64,000 nt of DNA from Rebecca billardiae RCC1528 (Eukaryota; Haptophyta): assembly GCA_965240325.2 (NCBI GenBank), contig OZ251241.1, forward strand, positions 62,001-126,000, given 5' to 3'. Shown here in pieces: positions 1 to 12,284 of this stretch. Both the position numbers and the translations under genes were made by a program. Each line of letters opens with the position of its first letter. Positions within the stretch are counted from its first letter, which is position 1. The notes under the pieces were generated by a model that worked only from the letters and a program-made list of their open reading frames with translations, did no database searches and had not been told where the DNA came from.

Positions 1-2063
1 CCCGAGCCGGCGCCGGGCACGACCGAGCCGTCTGCGCTGCCCGCGGGCTGCGCGGCCGAGCCCTCGCCGCCGGCGCCGCTGTCCGCGCCCACGCCCGCCC
101 ACGCGCACACCTCACGGCTGCGCGCACGCGCACGCGCACACGCGCGCGCGGCCGGGCGGCGGGCGGCGCGCGTGAGTCGCGGCGCGCGCGCCGGCTGGGA
201 GGAGGGCAGGGCGGCGCGCGCGGCGCGCACACACCTGTACCACGCGCGCTCGTACAACCCGAGCGCGCACGCGATAGCCGCCGCGCACAGCAGCGCGCGC
301 GCGGCGACCGCGCGCGCGTGCGTCGTCGCCGCGCGCGCGGCCGCGGCGCGCGCCGCCGCCTCGGCGCGCGCGAGCGGCGCGGCGGCGGCGAGCGAGAGGC
401 CCCTGGCGGAGAGCGACGCGCCGCCCGCCTCCTCCTCCGCGCCGCCGCCCTCCGCCACCGCCGGCCGCGGCGGCGCCCACGGCATGCGCAGCCGCTGCCA
501 GCGCGGCCGCGGCGAAGCGTGCCGCGCGCCGCCGCGGCCGCGCGCGTGCGCGCCGCCGCCGCCGCCCGCCGCCGGCACCGCCGACTCGGGCATCACGACC
601 GCGCGCGGCGAGAGGCGTCCGGACGGCCTGCGCGCGGCGTCGACCAGCCGCCGCCCCGCCTCGGCGCCCACGCCGCACCCCACCGCCGCCGCCGCCCCCG
701 CGCCCCCCTCGCGCGCGCACGCGGGCGGCGGCGGCTCGGCGCGCAGCTGCAGCTGCAGCTCAATAGCACCGCCCGCCTCGGCCTCGGCGGCGGCGTCCGC
801 GTCCGCGGCGGGGTTGGGCGCGGCGTCGTGCGCCGCGCCGAGCGCGCAGCCGTTCAGGTCGTGCAGCGGCTCCGCGCCGCGCTGGGCGCGCCCGCCGAGC
901 GCGCCCGCCGCGCGCGCGCGCGCGCGCGCCGCGGCCGCGCCGAGCGCGGCGCGCGCCGAGCCGCGCGCCGCCGCGGCCGCGTGCTCGGCGGCACGGCGCT
1001 CGGCGGGCTCGCGCGCCGGGCTGGCGCGGTCGCGCGCGCTGGTCGGCGGCGGCGAGCCCGCGCCGCCGCCCGGCCCCGCCCCTCCGCCGCCGCCCGTGTG
1101 CAGCGCGTGCCTGTAGATGTTCGCCAGGTTGCCCGACTGCACGTACAGCAGCGCGCACGCCCAATCGACCACCGCGGCCAGCACCACACACATGGCCGTG
1201 TGCGCCGGCAGCGCGACCGACCAGTGCACCGCGCACATCAGCAGCTGCAGCAGCAGGCCCAGCGTGACGCCGACGGCGTACGCGAGCGCGAGCAGCGCGC
1301 GGCACAGCGAGAGCTCCGAGAAGTCGCACAGCCCGCAGCTCGCCATCAGCAGCACCGCCGGCCGCAGCGGCGCCACGGACCACAAGTCGGTGGGCGTGGG
1401 CCCCGAGGACGCACCGCCGCCGAGCGCGCCGCCGGCGCGGAAGGAGAGGGAGGGCGAGCGCTTGGCGCCCGGGGCGTCGGCGGGGGGCGGCTCGGCGGCG
1501 GCCGCACCGAGCGCGTGGCCGCGCAGCCGGCGCGCCCACGCCCTCAGCTCGCGCAGCGGCCGCGCCTGCAGCCACAGCCGCGCGCGCGCGTGCGCGTGCG
1601 CGCCGTCCGCGCCGTCCGCGTGCGCGTGCGGCGCGGGCGGCAGCGCGTACGCGGACACGGGTGGGCGGAGGGGGCGGAGGGCGTAGCCGCCGTACCCGCC
1701 CTGCCCGCCGCCCGCGTGCACGCGCATCAGCGGCATCGGCAGCCGCAGCGAGCGCGCACTGCCGCCGCCGCCGCCGCCGCCGGGCGAGGCCAGCGCCCCG
1801 CCCCCGCCCGCGCCCGCCGCCGCCGCCTCGCGGCCGAGTGCCAGCAGCGCGCCGCACGCGCCGCACGCGCCCGCCGCGCTGAGTCCGAGCGGGGGCAGCG
1901 GCGTCATCGGCGTGCCGAGCGCGCCGCTGCCTGCGGGCGCGCGCAGCGGCAGGCCGCCTTGCTGCGCGGGCAGCAGCGCGCCGCTCCCGCCGCCCTCGCT
2001 GCCCGCGCCGCCCCCGATCGGCAGCAGCCGCGGCCCCGCGCCCCCGAGCCCGCTCCCCACCGA

Positions 2064-2098
<35 letters not shown>

Positions 2099-4469
2099 TG
2101 CCAGGCTGCCCCTGCGGCGTGCTCGCGCCCGACGGCTCCCACCCGCCCGCCTCCTCCCCCGCGCCCGAGTCCGGCGCAAACGCCGCGAGTGCGATCACCT
2201 CCTGCCCGGACTCTGAAGCCTCGAGCACGCACCGCCACCCCCACGCCTCCAGCGTGCCCACCAGCCGCTGGATGCGGTCCGTGTCGCGCGCGGAGAGGGG
2301 CGCGGGCACGCCGCCCAGGCCGAGCCCGCCGTACCCGCCGTACCCGGGCGGGTACGCGGCGCCGGGCGGCGCGCCGCCCATCGGCGAGCCCGAGCGCAGC
2401 GGCGCGCCCAGCGGAGGCGGCTGCGAGCCCGCCCCGCACCCCGGCACGAGCGGCGCGAGCTGCGGCGCGGACGCGGCCGCGCGCAGCGGCAGCGGCGACT
2501 TGTCCTGCCCGACGCTCAGAGGGCCCGGCCCCGCGCTGCCGCCGCCGCTGGAGGGCGGCGGCGTGGGCTGCCCCGCGCTGCCGCCGCCACTGCCGAGCGG
2601 CGGCAGCGGCTGCGGCGGCGTGCCGCCCGCCGCCCCCTGCCCGCCCTTCTCCGTGTGCTGCGACCTGAGGTGCTCCTTGAGCAGCGACATCTCCGCGGGC
2701 AAAGGGTGCGCGCGCTCGTCCGCGCTCTTGGGCGTGAGCGCGCTGTACCCGTACGAGTAGGAGTAGGGGTACCCCGGGCCGTGCGGCGTGCTGGCGGCGG
2801 CGGTGGCGCCGTCGCGCCCGCCCGCGGGCGGCGCGAGCGCGCCGACCCCGCCCTGGCCCGAGTCACGCCGCGCGGCGGGCGGCTGCGCCAGCGGCTCGGC
2901 GGGCAGCTCTGCGCCCTCGCGCGCGGCGGAGGCGGAGGCGGAGGCGGCCGTTGACGCGGCCGTGGGGGCGGAGGCGCGACGGCCGCTGCCGCCGCCGCCG
3001 CCGCTGCCGCGTCGGCTGGTCGAGCGGCCGCCGCCGCTGTGCCCGCTGCTGCCGCCGCCAGCGCGGCCACCGCGCTCGTGCGCGGCCGCGGGCGAGCCCG
3101 ACTCCGCGCCGGCCGCGCCGCCACCGCCGCACCGCCGCGCCGCGTCGAGTGCGCACGGCGCGACGGCGGGCGCCGCCGTCGACACACCGGCGGCCGCGCC
3201 GGCGCAGCCCGCGGCGACGCCCGCCGCCGCCGCGGCCGACGTCGTCGGCGCGCCCGCCGCGCCGCCGCTCTGCGCGCCCAGCCCGCGCTGCTGCTGCTGC
3301 GCCTGCTGCCGCTGCTGCTGCTGCTGCGCCCGCGCCTGCGCCCCCTGCTGGCCGCAGGTTGGCTGCCGGGGCTGCCGCTGGGGCTGCCCGCTGTCGCCAG
3401 CCGCTGCGGGGCACGCCGGAAGGATGGGCTGGAGCGAGCCTCGCTCGGCGGGCTGCAGGTGGGCGGGGTCGAGCGGGCGGGGCAGCACGCCCCGCCGCTT
3501 GCCCACGCCCAGCTCGGCGGGGTGCGGCGGCGCGTCCGCACCGCCGCTCGTCGCCGGCCGCCTCGGCGCCACCGCGGGCGCGCCCGCCGCGGCACCGCCC
3601 GCCGCCGCCGGCTGTGACCGACCCGCCGCGGCCGCGCCCGCCGCGGCGGCCCGCGCGGCGGCGCGCGGCGGCGGCAGCTCGGCCGCATCGCCCGCCCCGG
3701 CACGCGCGCCGCACACGCCCGCGCCGCCATCCTCCGCCGTCGCCGGCCGGTGCTCCGCCTCCGCCGCGGCACAGAGCCATCCCGCCTCAGCGGCGCACGC
3801 GCGCGGCGCGGCGGCTTCGGCCGCGGCTGAGGCGTCGGCGCACGGCGCGGGGCGCGCGTTCGGGTCGTCGGACGCGACGCGGAGGGGCTGCCGGTGCGGC
3901 GCCAGGCCGTCGTCGCGCAGCTCGCGCCAGGTGCGCGGCACGCCCGCCGCGGGCACCGCGCCCTCGTCCGCGCCGCCGCCGCCGCCCGCCACCCACGACT
4001 GCTGCGGCGCGGCCATGCTGCCGCCCGAGGCGCGGCGCGCGCGCGCGTCGGCGTGCTGCGGCTGGGGCTGCAGCTGCGCCGGCCGGTGCAGCTCGAGGAT
4101 CAGGTCGTCGCCGCCACGCCCACCCATCACGCTGCGCATGTTGTAGCTGCTGCTGCCGTTGCCGCCGCCGTCGCCCGCGCCGCTCAGCGTGCGCGCGGCC
4201 GCCTGCGGCTCGGCGGGCTGCACGGGCTTGCCGTACGACTCCCAGGCATCCACCGAGGCGCCCACCTGCCGCGGCGCCGCCGCCGGCCGCTCGGCCGCGC
4301 CGCCCTGCGGCGGCGGCGGCGCCGCGGCGGGCGGCCCGGCGCCGAGCGCCTCGGCCACGCGCGCGCGGCTGCTGGCGGACGGGTTGCCCGCGGCCGTGGC
4401 GGTGCCGCGCGCGGAGGCGCCGCTCCGCCACGCGCCACTGCCCTCGCCCTCGCTGCTTCGGTCACCCAT
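1..4469 (-). CDS. Partial gene: very long multi-pass membrane protein of unknown function (3' end beyond window)
   Basis: From the ATG at 4469 (context GCCATGG) the minus-strand frame has no stop down to base 1, about 1,489 codons; the nearest upstream in-frame stop is at 4713-4715. I checked every TTA, CTA and TCA on the plus strand and none falls in this frame. The first ~1,000 residues are Gly/Ala/Pro/Ser/Gln-rich and look disordered, with islands of ordinary sequence such as DTDRIQRLVGTLEAWGWRC (plus-strand ~2240-2300). Around residues 1035-1115 there are about three hydrophobic helices (for example RALLALAYAVGVTLGLLLQL and CVVLAAVVDWACALLY), then another low-complexity stretch and a further helix AIAYALGLY. 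A probable intron at 118-234 (GTGTGT...GCGCAG, 117 nt, a multiple of three) would be read through if unspliced. I do not recognise the family. An in-frame ATG at 4610 could extend the N-terminus by 47 residues, but 4469 has the better context. Confidence 0.6.
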
Positions 4470-4746
4470 GGCGCTGCTCTCACGCGAGCGAGGGGCCCGA
4501 CGCCGGGAGGTTAGTGCGAGCCGCGCCCGCCATCCCAACCAACTTGCTCCCTGCACCAGCCAGCGGCCAGCGGTGGGGACCGTTACGCTGCGGGTCCAGT
4601 TTTTTTTCATGCCCTCAGAAGGCTCGCGGACACGATGCCGGCCCGGGTGGCGGACCCGCCGACGGCTATTAGCGCCGACGTCGCTCAGGCGCGGGCTCCC
4701 GTCAGTCAGAACTACTACAGTGACGATACAGTACGGTATCCTCGCC

Positions 4747-7700
4747 CTACCCCAGCGCCTCTGTGCCGCCCTCCTCGCCCTCCTCCTCCTCCTCCTCCTC
4801 CTCCTCCGACTCGTCCTCCTCCTCCTCCTCGCCGTCCTCCGGGAAGTCGATGCCGCAGAAGTCGTCCAACCCGCCCTCGGCGCCGTAGCCGCCGTACTGC
4901 TCAGAGTAGCGCTCGGCAGCCCCGCCCTCCTCCTCGCCCTCCTCGCCCTCCTCGCCCTCCTCGCCCTCGCCCTCGCCCTCGTCGTCAGACGGCCGCTGCT
5001 GGTTGGGCGGCCGCTCCGCACCGCCCACCTCCTCCTCCGCGCCGCCGTGCCGCTGTCGCTTGCGCGGCCGCGCGCGCACCGAGCCGGGCGCACCGCCCTG
5101 CGCACCGCCGCACGCGCCACGCGCCGGGCGCGGCCGGCCGCGTCAGCGGGCGCGCGCGCGCGCGCGCCCACGCGCGTGCGTGGCGCGTGCGTGGCGCGTG
5201 CGTGGCGCGTGCGTGGCGCGTGCGTGGCGCGTGCGTGGCGCGCACCTCTCCGTTCTGCGGGCGCGCGGCGAGCGGCAGCAGCATGGCCGCCGCCGGCTCC
5301 GCTGGCTGCGAGTTGAGCCGGCGGTTGATGCGGTGCAGCTCGAGCGCGGGCGAGACGCCAAAGGCGTACAGCCCCTTGGAGCGCGGCAGCAGCTCGGCCG
5401 CGCCGCTCGGCGCGCTCGCGGCCTGCCGCGCGCGCGCGGACGCGCGCGGCGCGCGCGCGGCGCGGCCGTGAGCCGCGGGGTCGCGCGGCCGGCCGGCCGT
5501 GCGGCGCGCGCGCTCGCGGCGCGGGGAGGGCGGGCTCGCGGCGTGCGGCGGCGCACCTGCGCCGCCACCCGCGCGTGCGCGTACACGCCGCCGCAGCGCA
5601 GCCTGCGCGAGTGCGGCATCGTCTGCGCGCCGCAGCCGCCGTCCGCCTCGGCCGCCGCGGCGCCGCGCTCGCCGCCGCCGCACGCCGGGCCGCGCGCGGG
5701 TATGGTGGGCGGGTCGGTGAGCAGCGTCTTCTTCATCGCGGGCACGAAGAGCGTGTTGTAGTACGAGATGATGTCCCCCAGCTGCACGCCCTCCGCCTCG
5801 GGGCCACACGCGCACGCGCACTCCGCGCACGCGCACGCCGCGCCCGCGCACCCGCCGCCCGCCGCGCCGCCCGCGCCGGTCGGCCCCATGGCGCGCACGA
5901 GCGGCACGCCTCGGAACGCGGCGGGCGTGGCGAAGGGCTGCGCCTTGTACTGCTGCACCACCTGCCGGAAGCTCACGCGCAGCTGCGCGCCCTTGCACAC
6001 GCCGTACGTGGCTGAGAGCAGCACGTGGTCGAGCAGCCGCCCCTCGAGCAGCTGCGGCTGCTCGAGCAGCGCCGCGCGCACGCAGCGCCACGCGTCGTGC
6101 AGCAGGCCCTGCGGCAGCCGCAGCGCGCAGCACAGCGCGTGCAGCCGCGCGGACGCGTGCCAGAGCACGCGCTCGAGCACGCGCTGCACGCCCTTGTCGC
6201 GCGCCGAGCCCGCGCGCGCCGCGCACCCCGCCCCCGCGCCGTGCGCCAGCAGCCTCGACCCCCGCCCCCACACGTACTGCTCGACCAGCGAGACCTCGAG
6301 CGTGCGGAAGTGGCGCACCATCGGCGGCGGCAGCGCGAGCGCGCGCACGAACGGGCCGACGGTGAGGAGCAGGTGGTACGGCGAGACGCGCGGGTCGGAG
6401 AGGCACACGGGGAAGAGGAGCGCGTACATGTTGTACGCGAGCGCCACCGCCTCCGCCGCGCACGCCAGCAGCGCGTGCTGGAAGGGCTCGGAGCGCAGCA
6501 GCACGGCCACGCCGTGCTCCGCGCCGTGCTGCGCGCCGTGCGGCGCGCACCCGCCGCGCGCCTCCTCCTTGAGGTCCTCCTTGAGGAGCAGCGCGGTGAG
6601 CACCGCCAGGTACAGCCGCACCACCATCGACGTGCGCGTGTCCAGCGCCGCCGCGCTCGGCGCGCCGCCGGCCGCGCCGAGCCCGCCGCTCAGCAAGACG
6701 CGCGCGGACGAGCGCACGCGCGCCGCGCCCTCACGCGCGCGCCCCATCAGCAGCTCGGCCGCGCCCGGCTCGGCGTGGGCGTCGAGCAGCCGGCGCAGCG
6801 CCGCGCTCGGCTCGGCGAGCTGCCCCTCGATCTTCCCCTTGATGAACGAGATCAGCTCGAGCGACGCCGAGATCGCCGACGCCAGCGGCAGACCGAGCGA
6901 GGCGCGCACGTGCGGCGTGGGCGGGGGCACGCTCAGCGCGCCCGCGCCGTGCGCGCCGCCCGGCGCGGGCGCTGCGCGCTCAGCGCCCGCGCCGCCCGCG
7001 CCCGCGAGCATTGCGCCGCCCCTGCCGCCCTCGGCGGCGCCCTCCGCTGCGCCGCTGCCGCCGCCGCCGCCCTGCGCGTAAGAGTGCGCGTGCGCGTGCG
7101 CGTGCGCGTGCGCGTGCGCGTGCGCGTGCGCGTGCGCGTGCGCGTGCGCGTGCGCGTGCGCGCCCACGCTTGCCGCCTGCAGCAGGTGCAGCTCGTCCAG
7201 CTCGAGCAGCTCGGTGCCGTCGCAAGGGGGCGCGTCGGCGCCGTTCACGTGGCGCGCGTACGTCGCGGAGAGCGCCTCCACGTTCCGCGCCAGCACGCTC
7301 GTGTGCAGGATCCCCGGCGAGTAGGCAGCGGCGGCGGCGGCGGCGGCGGAGGCGGCGGCGGCGCTGCGCTGGTGGGCGCGCGCCGCGCCGCGCGCGTGCG
7401 GCTGTGCCGGCGGCTGTGCCGGCTGCACGAGCGCGCCCGAGGCGAGCAGCGCGTCGAGGGCGGCGGTGATGGTGCCCAGGTGCGCGCGCACGTCGTCCAG
7501 GTCGCACGCGCACAGCTCGCACACCGCGTGCAGCGCCGCCGCGTCCGCCCCCGGGCTGGTGCCGACCAGGCTCAGCCCCTCGCCCTCCGGCATACACCCC
7601 AGGTCGCACGCCGCGACCACGCGCTCGCGCGCGGGCGTGAGCAGCCAGTGGGCGCGCGGCATGTGGCGCGCGAGCCAGTAGAGCGTCGCGCCGATGAGCA

Positions 7701-8433
7701 CCGGCCGCGGCACGCCCGCCGTCGGGGGCACGCCGCCGCCGCCCTCGCCGCCCCCGTCGCCGGCCGCCGGCTCTGGCGCGGAGCCGAGCGCGTCCAGCCG
7801 CGCGAGCGCGTACAGCAGCCAGCCGACGCGCAGGGTGAGGCCGCGGTGCGGCTCGGTGCGCGGGCCGGTGGCGTGGCCGAAGCACGCCTCGAAGTTGCGT
7901 ACGTACGCCGACGCCAGCCGCAGCGAGTCGTCAAAGTGCGCCGCCAGCTGGTGGCCGAGTGCCTCGGCGCCGGTGCCGAGGCCGGCGCTCGCCGCAAACG
8001 CGCGCGCGCGCCGCGCAAAGGCGGCGACGTCGGCGCCCGAGGCGCGGGCGATGCGCGCGGCGTTGACACCCACACCGCCGCCGCCCGAGGCGACGCGCTG
8101 CGCCAGCACGCCGAACACCGCGCACGCCACGTCGACGCGGTCGGCCGCGGCCGCCTCGTGCGCCGTGGCGTGCGCGCGCTCGGGGAGGCGGTCGAAGGCG
8201 GCGGCAGCCGCCGCGCTGGTCGCACTGTCGAGGCCGAGCGTCGCGCACACGCCGGCGCACACGCGCTCCATCCGTGCCGCACGACCGGGCGCCCGCCGCG
8301 AGCGCGGAGCCGGCGCGCGGCGCTGCGCCGCGCAACACGAGGCTGCCGTGCGCTCCCGCGAGGGTGCCTTTGGCTGGGCAGTCGCCGCCGGCTCTCCGCT
8401 CTGGGAAGAGTCCGGCCCGGGCGGCGCCATCAT
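4747..8433 (-). CDS. RBR: Retinoblastoma-related protein (pocket protein), 3 exons, 1134 aa
   Basis: Transcriptional repressor that binds E2F/DP and gates G1/S; nuclear. Exons: 8433-5557, 5422-5246, 5097-4747, all junctions in phase 0. The N-terminal cyclin-like region (LRVGWLLYALARLDALG) corresponds to the RB N-domain. The A-pocket region includes AAEAVALAYNMYALLFP and MVRHFRTLEVSLVEQYVWG; the B-pocket includes LLDHVLLSATYGVCKGAQLR and FRQVVQQYKAQP, followed by GDIISYYNTLFVPAMKK. Exon 2 carries the conserved tail motif PRSKGLYAFGVSPALELHRI, equivalent to the PRSR...SIGE region of animal RB. Exon 3 is basic (RPRKRQR), then strongly acidic with long Glu runs. The length resembles plant and animal pocket proteins (~900-1,000 aa), with extra low-complexity inserts. 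The first Met (ATGATGG) is used here; Met55 at 8271 is an alternative start giving 1080 aa. Identity is certain from the pocket; the exact N-terminus is not. Confidence 0.93.
5181..5242. repeat. 11-bp tandem repeat inside RBR intron 2
   Basis: About six copies of tggcgcgtgcg fill much of the 148-bp intron (5098-5245). They begin right next to the splice donor and could vary in copy number without touching coding sequence. Confidence 0.9.
7084..7162. repeat. Hexanucleotide repeat encoding a (His-Ala)n tract in RBR
   Basis: A near-perfect (gtgcgc)n run on the plus strand is read on the minus strand as about 13 His-Ala dipeptides in the RBR linker, before the A-pocket. It lies inside the long first coding exon and keeps frame. 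It is probably an unstructured insertion generated by slippage. Confidence 0.9.
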
Positions 8434-8584
8434 CTGCCGCAGTGATTATTGGAGTCATCGCCGCACGTCGTCTTGTACCTCGCATCAATGAAATTGTCGC
8501 GGCGCCGGAAGTCCGGAACGCCGAAAACCAGATGACTATTTGATGACTATTTCTTTGCCGCGACGGCGACAACACCTGGCATCG

Positions 8585-10471
8585 TCAGCTCGCGCACTCC
8601 TCCGCCTCGTCCGACGACCACCACGCTGACAGCGACGCCTCGTCGTCGTCGTCGTCGTCTGAGAGCTCGGTGGGCGCCGACAGCTCGGCCTCGGCCTCCA
8701 GCAGCTCCTCCGCAGTCGCGTCGTCGATGGCGCGAGAGAGGCGGCCGAGCCAGTAGCTCAGGTGCCCGCCGGCGAGGCAGAAGTCTGGCGGGTGCGCGCC
8801 CGCCGGCACGCCGTTCTGCGCGCAGCGCCACTCCTGCCGGAGCGCGTCGGCGAGCCTCGCCGCGTCCGCGCCCGGCCGCACCGCCTTGGCGCGCGCCCAC
8901 CTGGCTGTGATGTAGTCGGGCTGCGCGCGCTCGGCGATGGTGGTGGACTGGACGACGGTGGGCTGCGCGTGCTGCATCGTGTCGTGCGCAAGCGCGGTCG
9001 CGGCGCGCGCGCGCTCGCCCGTCGGCGCGCTCTCGTCCGCGAGCAGCACGCAGAGCGGCAGCACCGCGCACGTGAGGTACACGGACGGCTCGAGCGAGCG
9101 CACCGCCCGTGGCACGGCGCGCGCGCACGCGCCGTGGCTGCGGAGGCTTGTCAGGGGGCCGAGGCTCAGCGCGTCGAAGGCGTCGAGGCAGGTGTACAGG
9201 AGGTCGTGGGAGATGGCGAGCGTCTCGAACCACCCGAGCGCGTCAGCGGCGCTGCCAGCCGCCCACTGAGCCGCCTGGCCAGAGCACGCCGCCGCCTCGG
9301 CCGCGCGCACGCACTCGCGGTGCGAGAGGTCGGCCGCGCCCGCGTGCATGCACAGCAGCAGCGTGCGCAGCGCCCGGTGGAGGGCGGCGACGCCGCGGCA
9401 GAAGGCCGAGGCCGCGCGGCTCTCGTCGTCATCGTCGCCCTCGCTGCCGCCGCTGCCGTCCCACGCGCCGGCTCCGCGCGCGCTCGCGAACACGCCGAGC
9501 TGGTGCGGCGTGCGGCTGAACGCGCCGAGCAGCCGGCACGCGAGGCAGCCGAGCGCCTGCACCGCGCCCATGCGCTCCGCGCCGCACGCGCCTGCTGGCC
9601 CGCACACCACGCAGAGCGCGTCGCAGGCCACGCGAACCAGCTCGATGTCCAGCACCGCGTCGTCGAACGCCACGGACTGGAACGCACCACCCTCGGCTTC
9701 GTCGGCCGCCGAAGTGGCGGTCGTGGGTGCGGGCGCGGGGGCCAGCGCGGCCGGCCGCAGCGGCAGCAGCAGCGGCAGCATGTCGACCGCCGCGAGGAAG
9801 CGCCCGGCGCACACGCGGCCGCAGCCGTCGGAATCGCCATCCGCCGAGTCGAGCTGGCCGGGGGCAGACGCCGGCGCGGCCGAGGGCGCCACGCCGTGCG
9901 CCCCCCGCTCGCCCTCGCGCAGCATGAGCGCTCGGAAGGTGGCGGTGAAGCGCACGCACGCGCGGAAGAGGCCCTCCTCGGCGGCACTCGGCTGGCGGCG
10001 CGCCTGCACGCACCGCGCGGCGGGGGCGGCCGCGAGCTCCGCGGTGGGCGCGTCGGGCAGCTCGATGGGCGCTCCGCCAGCGCCGCGCTCCAGCTGCTGC
10101 ACGCGCGCAGTGGCTCTCCTGCTCAGGCCCTCGAGCGCGGCACGGAGCGCCGCTCGCGTCGCGCCGCTGCTCAGCACCTCGACTCGCTCCGTCATCATCG
10201 CGCGCGGCCAAGGGGCCTTGCGGCATGTGCCGTTGACACAGGCGAGGGCAGCGAAGGGCGTCAGGTCGCACCACGCGGGCTCGGCCGCCGTTGGCACCGC
10301 CAGTTGGTGAGCGATGGCCGCGACGAGGTCTGGCGTGTTGAAGACGATTCGTGCGGTGCCGCCAGCACCAGGTCCGTGCGCGGCCACTCTGCGGGGAGTG
10401 GCGCGATCCGCAGAGACAGACGCGCATGGCGAGCTGCGGAAGCGAGCGGGGGTGCGTGGGGTGTCCAGCAT
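8585..10471 (-). CDS. F-box-like, Ala/Leu-rich helical protein of unknown function, 628 aa
   Basis: Single open exon on the minus strand. The first ATG with A at -3 is at 10471 (protein begins MLDTPRTPARF); the frame opens further upstream but the residues there look non-coding. Near residues 40-85 the segment PDLVAAIAHQLAV...ALACVNGTCRKAPW has the spacing of an F-box, a Skp1-binding helical motif of SCF ubiquitin ligases; this assignment is tentative. The rest is predicted mostly helical with many Leu/Ala/Cys residues, compatible with armadillo/HEAT-like repeats, but I see no clear repeat. The C-terminus is acidic, with an Asp run (DDDDDDE) shortly before the end. The stop codon lies only 151 bp from the RBR start codon on the same strand, so the spacer between the two genes is very short. 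Function is not assigned beyond this. Confidence 0.65.
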   Translation of the reverse strand: MLDTPRTPARFRSSPCASVSADRATPRRVAAHGPGAGGTARIVFNTPDLVAAIAHQLAVPTAAEPAWCDLTPFAALACVNGTCRKAPWPRAMMTERVEVLSSGATRAALRAALEGLSRRATARVQQLERGAGGAPIELPDAPTAELAAAPAARCVQARRQPSAAEEGLFRACVRFTATFRALMLREGERGAHGVAPSAAPASAPGQLDSADGDSDGCGRVCAGRFLAAVDMLPLLLPLRPAALAPAPAPTTATSAADEAEGGAFQSVAFDDAVLDIELVRVACDALCVVCGPAGACGAERMGAVQALGCLACRLLGAFSRTPHQLGVFASARGAGAWDGSGGSEGDDDDESRAASAFCRGVAALHRALRTLLLCMHAGAADLSHRECVRAAEAAACSGQAAQWAAGSAADALGWFETLAISHDLLYTCLDAFDALSLGPLTSLRSHGACARAVPRAVRSLEPSVYLTCAVLPLCVLLADESAPTGERARAATALAHDTMQHAQPTVVQSTTIAERAQPDYITARWARAKAVRPGADAARLADALRQEWRCAQNGVPAGAHPPDFCLAGGHLSYWLGRLSRAIDDATAEELLEAEAELSAPTELSDDDDDDEASLSAWWSSDEAEECAS

Positions 10472-11747
10472 GCTCGCACGGCGACGGCACGTGTCGCGCG
10501 GCGCCGTGCGCGAACGAGTCCAGGGTGATTGTGCTGGATGGTACTGATGTACTGAAGTGCACGGTGACAAGTACTTTACGAGCACAGTACTTACTGGTAG
10601 CACACAAGCAGAGGTACCGGCCAGTAAAGAGGAGTATCGGCGCAATTATGACTCAGCTTCTTCTTCGGCTCTTGCAGCAGCAACTTCTGGCAACGGGACC
10701 GGTGCTTCGCGGAAGATCGGAAGCCAAGAGGACTTCTTTCACAGCGCTGTCGCCGATACGGCCCTGTGATAGGCGGATGTAGGAATCGCGAGATCCGCTC
10801 GAAACGTATTTTCCGGGCGGTGTTACCCGCCGATGAACCACTGCAACCACGGGGTGTAACCGTAACACTATCTCCAGAATCTCGTCGTAAATTATGATGA
10901 ATAAATCGTCTGAACGTGATGCCCCTATTGCACATCGCTTACAATCGGTGGTTGGACGAAAAGTCGAAAACCCGGCCAAACGCCCGCAAACGGCACCACT
11001 GTCAACCCTCAAACACGAAAAAGCCTGCCATTCTTCAGAAGTTGCTGGGAAATCGAAGGAAGGAAGTTCAACTTGGAGCCGACACCGAACCGTCAGCCGG
11101 ACTTTGAGCCGAGACGGCGATGGGCAATGGCTCATCATTCGCCGTCGCCAATGAGTTAGGCATGCCAGCAGAGAAGCTTCGAATGCTCAGCATCAGCCGC
11201 GTACTGGTACGACCAGTGGAAGTGTTGGGCAGGACAGAATCAGCGCATGTGTGCTCTAGATCTGAGGCCAACGGGTGGGCCTTTGCGGCCTTGCGGGATC
11301 CTCGCGCAGTATGCGCACGGCGAGTCACGCGGGCCGCTCCGGTCTCAGTAGTACTCGGGCGGCCCGCGCCATGACTGGCAGCACAAGCACATCATCAGGG
11401 AGCTGTGATGCGTGCCATCGCGGGGACGCTGGGAGGAATAGGGTCGCGTGTATACGGGCACGCGAGTACTTGCATGTATGCCCCCGTCTGCGTGGCCACG
11501 TGGAACGAGCCGGCAAATGGCGACTGCGTCGAATACTCCCGAGGTCTGCTAACCGTAAGCAGCGGGAGCGACCATCCCGCGGCCATTGACCATCAGCACG
11601 AATGAGAGACAAGTAAGTAGTCCTCTTTGCGTCCCGCAGATCGGTGGAGCCCCTTCAGCGCCGGCGTCGCCGCGTCCACCATCCGTCGCCGTGGGCCAGA
11701 TCACGCGCACTTGCCGGCGACATTCGACGCACATTCGCACCGTACTC

Positions 11748-11770
11748 ATTCTATGATTTAACGACACAGG
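11748..11770 (+). repeat. 23-bp dispersed intergenic motif, copy 1
   Basis: attctatgatttaa-c-gacacagg occurs here and again at 18274-18296 with one mismatch (c to a). Both copies are intergenic and in the same orientation. Confidence 0.75.
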
Positions 11771-12284
11771 TAGGATAGTGTGAATGTACCGTACTGCCCG
11801 CGGTCCACGGACTCCACGGCAGGTGCACCTCCGCGCACCCCGACGACGACCCTTGACGGCGTGCGTGTCCACGCTAAACGCACTCGCACTGATCATGCTA
11901 TGACGTGTCGGCACGCCACGCACAAGCGACTGCTGTGGAGTACGGTGTAAGTGTGGCGCGGGTCCCACGTGCCACTGCCACTCAAGGCCGGACCGCAGCG
12001 CCCAGCTGACTCACCGGCAACGAGCCCGAGGACGAATGAGTGAGCACTAGGTCTAGTGGTCGAGAATCAACTCATAAGCCGGCAAGCGAAGCTGTCACTC
12101 ATCGTCTCATGATCACGCGCTGCTCACTCATACGACCGCGTAAACCTGCCTAAAGTACGTCAAGCCCCGGTGAGGAACCCGGCCGTGGCGCTGGGGAGCC
12201 CGACGGCTACGAGGGCTGCCGCACGGCGCCGTCCGCACGGGCACGGCGGCTCGCCGGCTCCACGTGACTACTAAGTAGTAGTAT

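Noticed and set aside
4470-4610. Upstream in-frame ATG at 4610 for the left-edge gene
   Set aside because: Adds 47 residues without coding character, and ATG 4469 has a far better context.
7081-7165. CRISPR-like or telomeric array at the hexamer repeat
   Set aside because: Simple hexamer repeat without spacers, lying inside coding sequence.
11549-11968. 139-codon minus-strand frame as a gene
   Set aside because: No protein-like composition, motif or good start; typical chance frame in GC-rich DNA.
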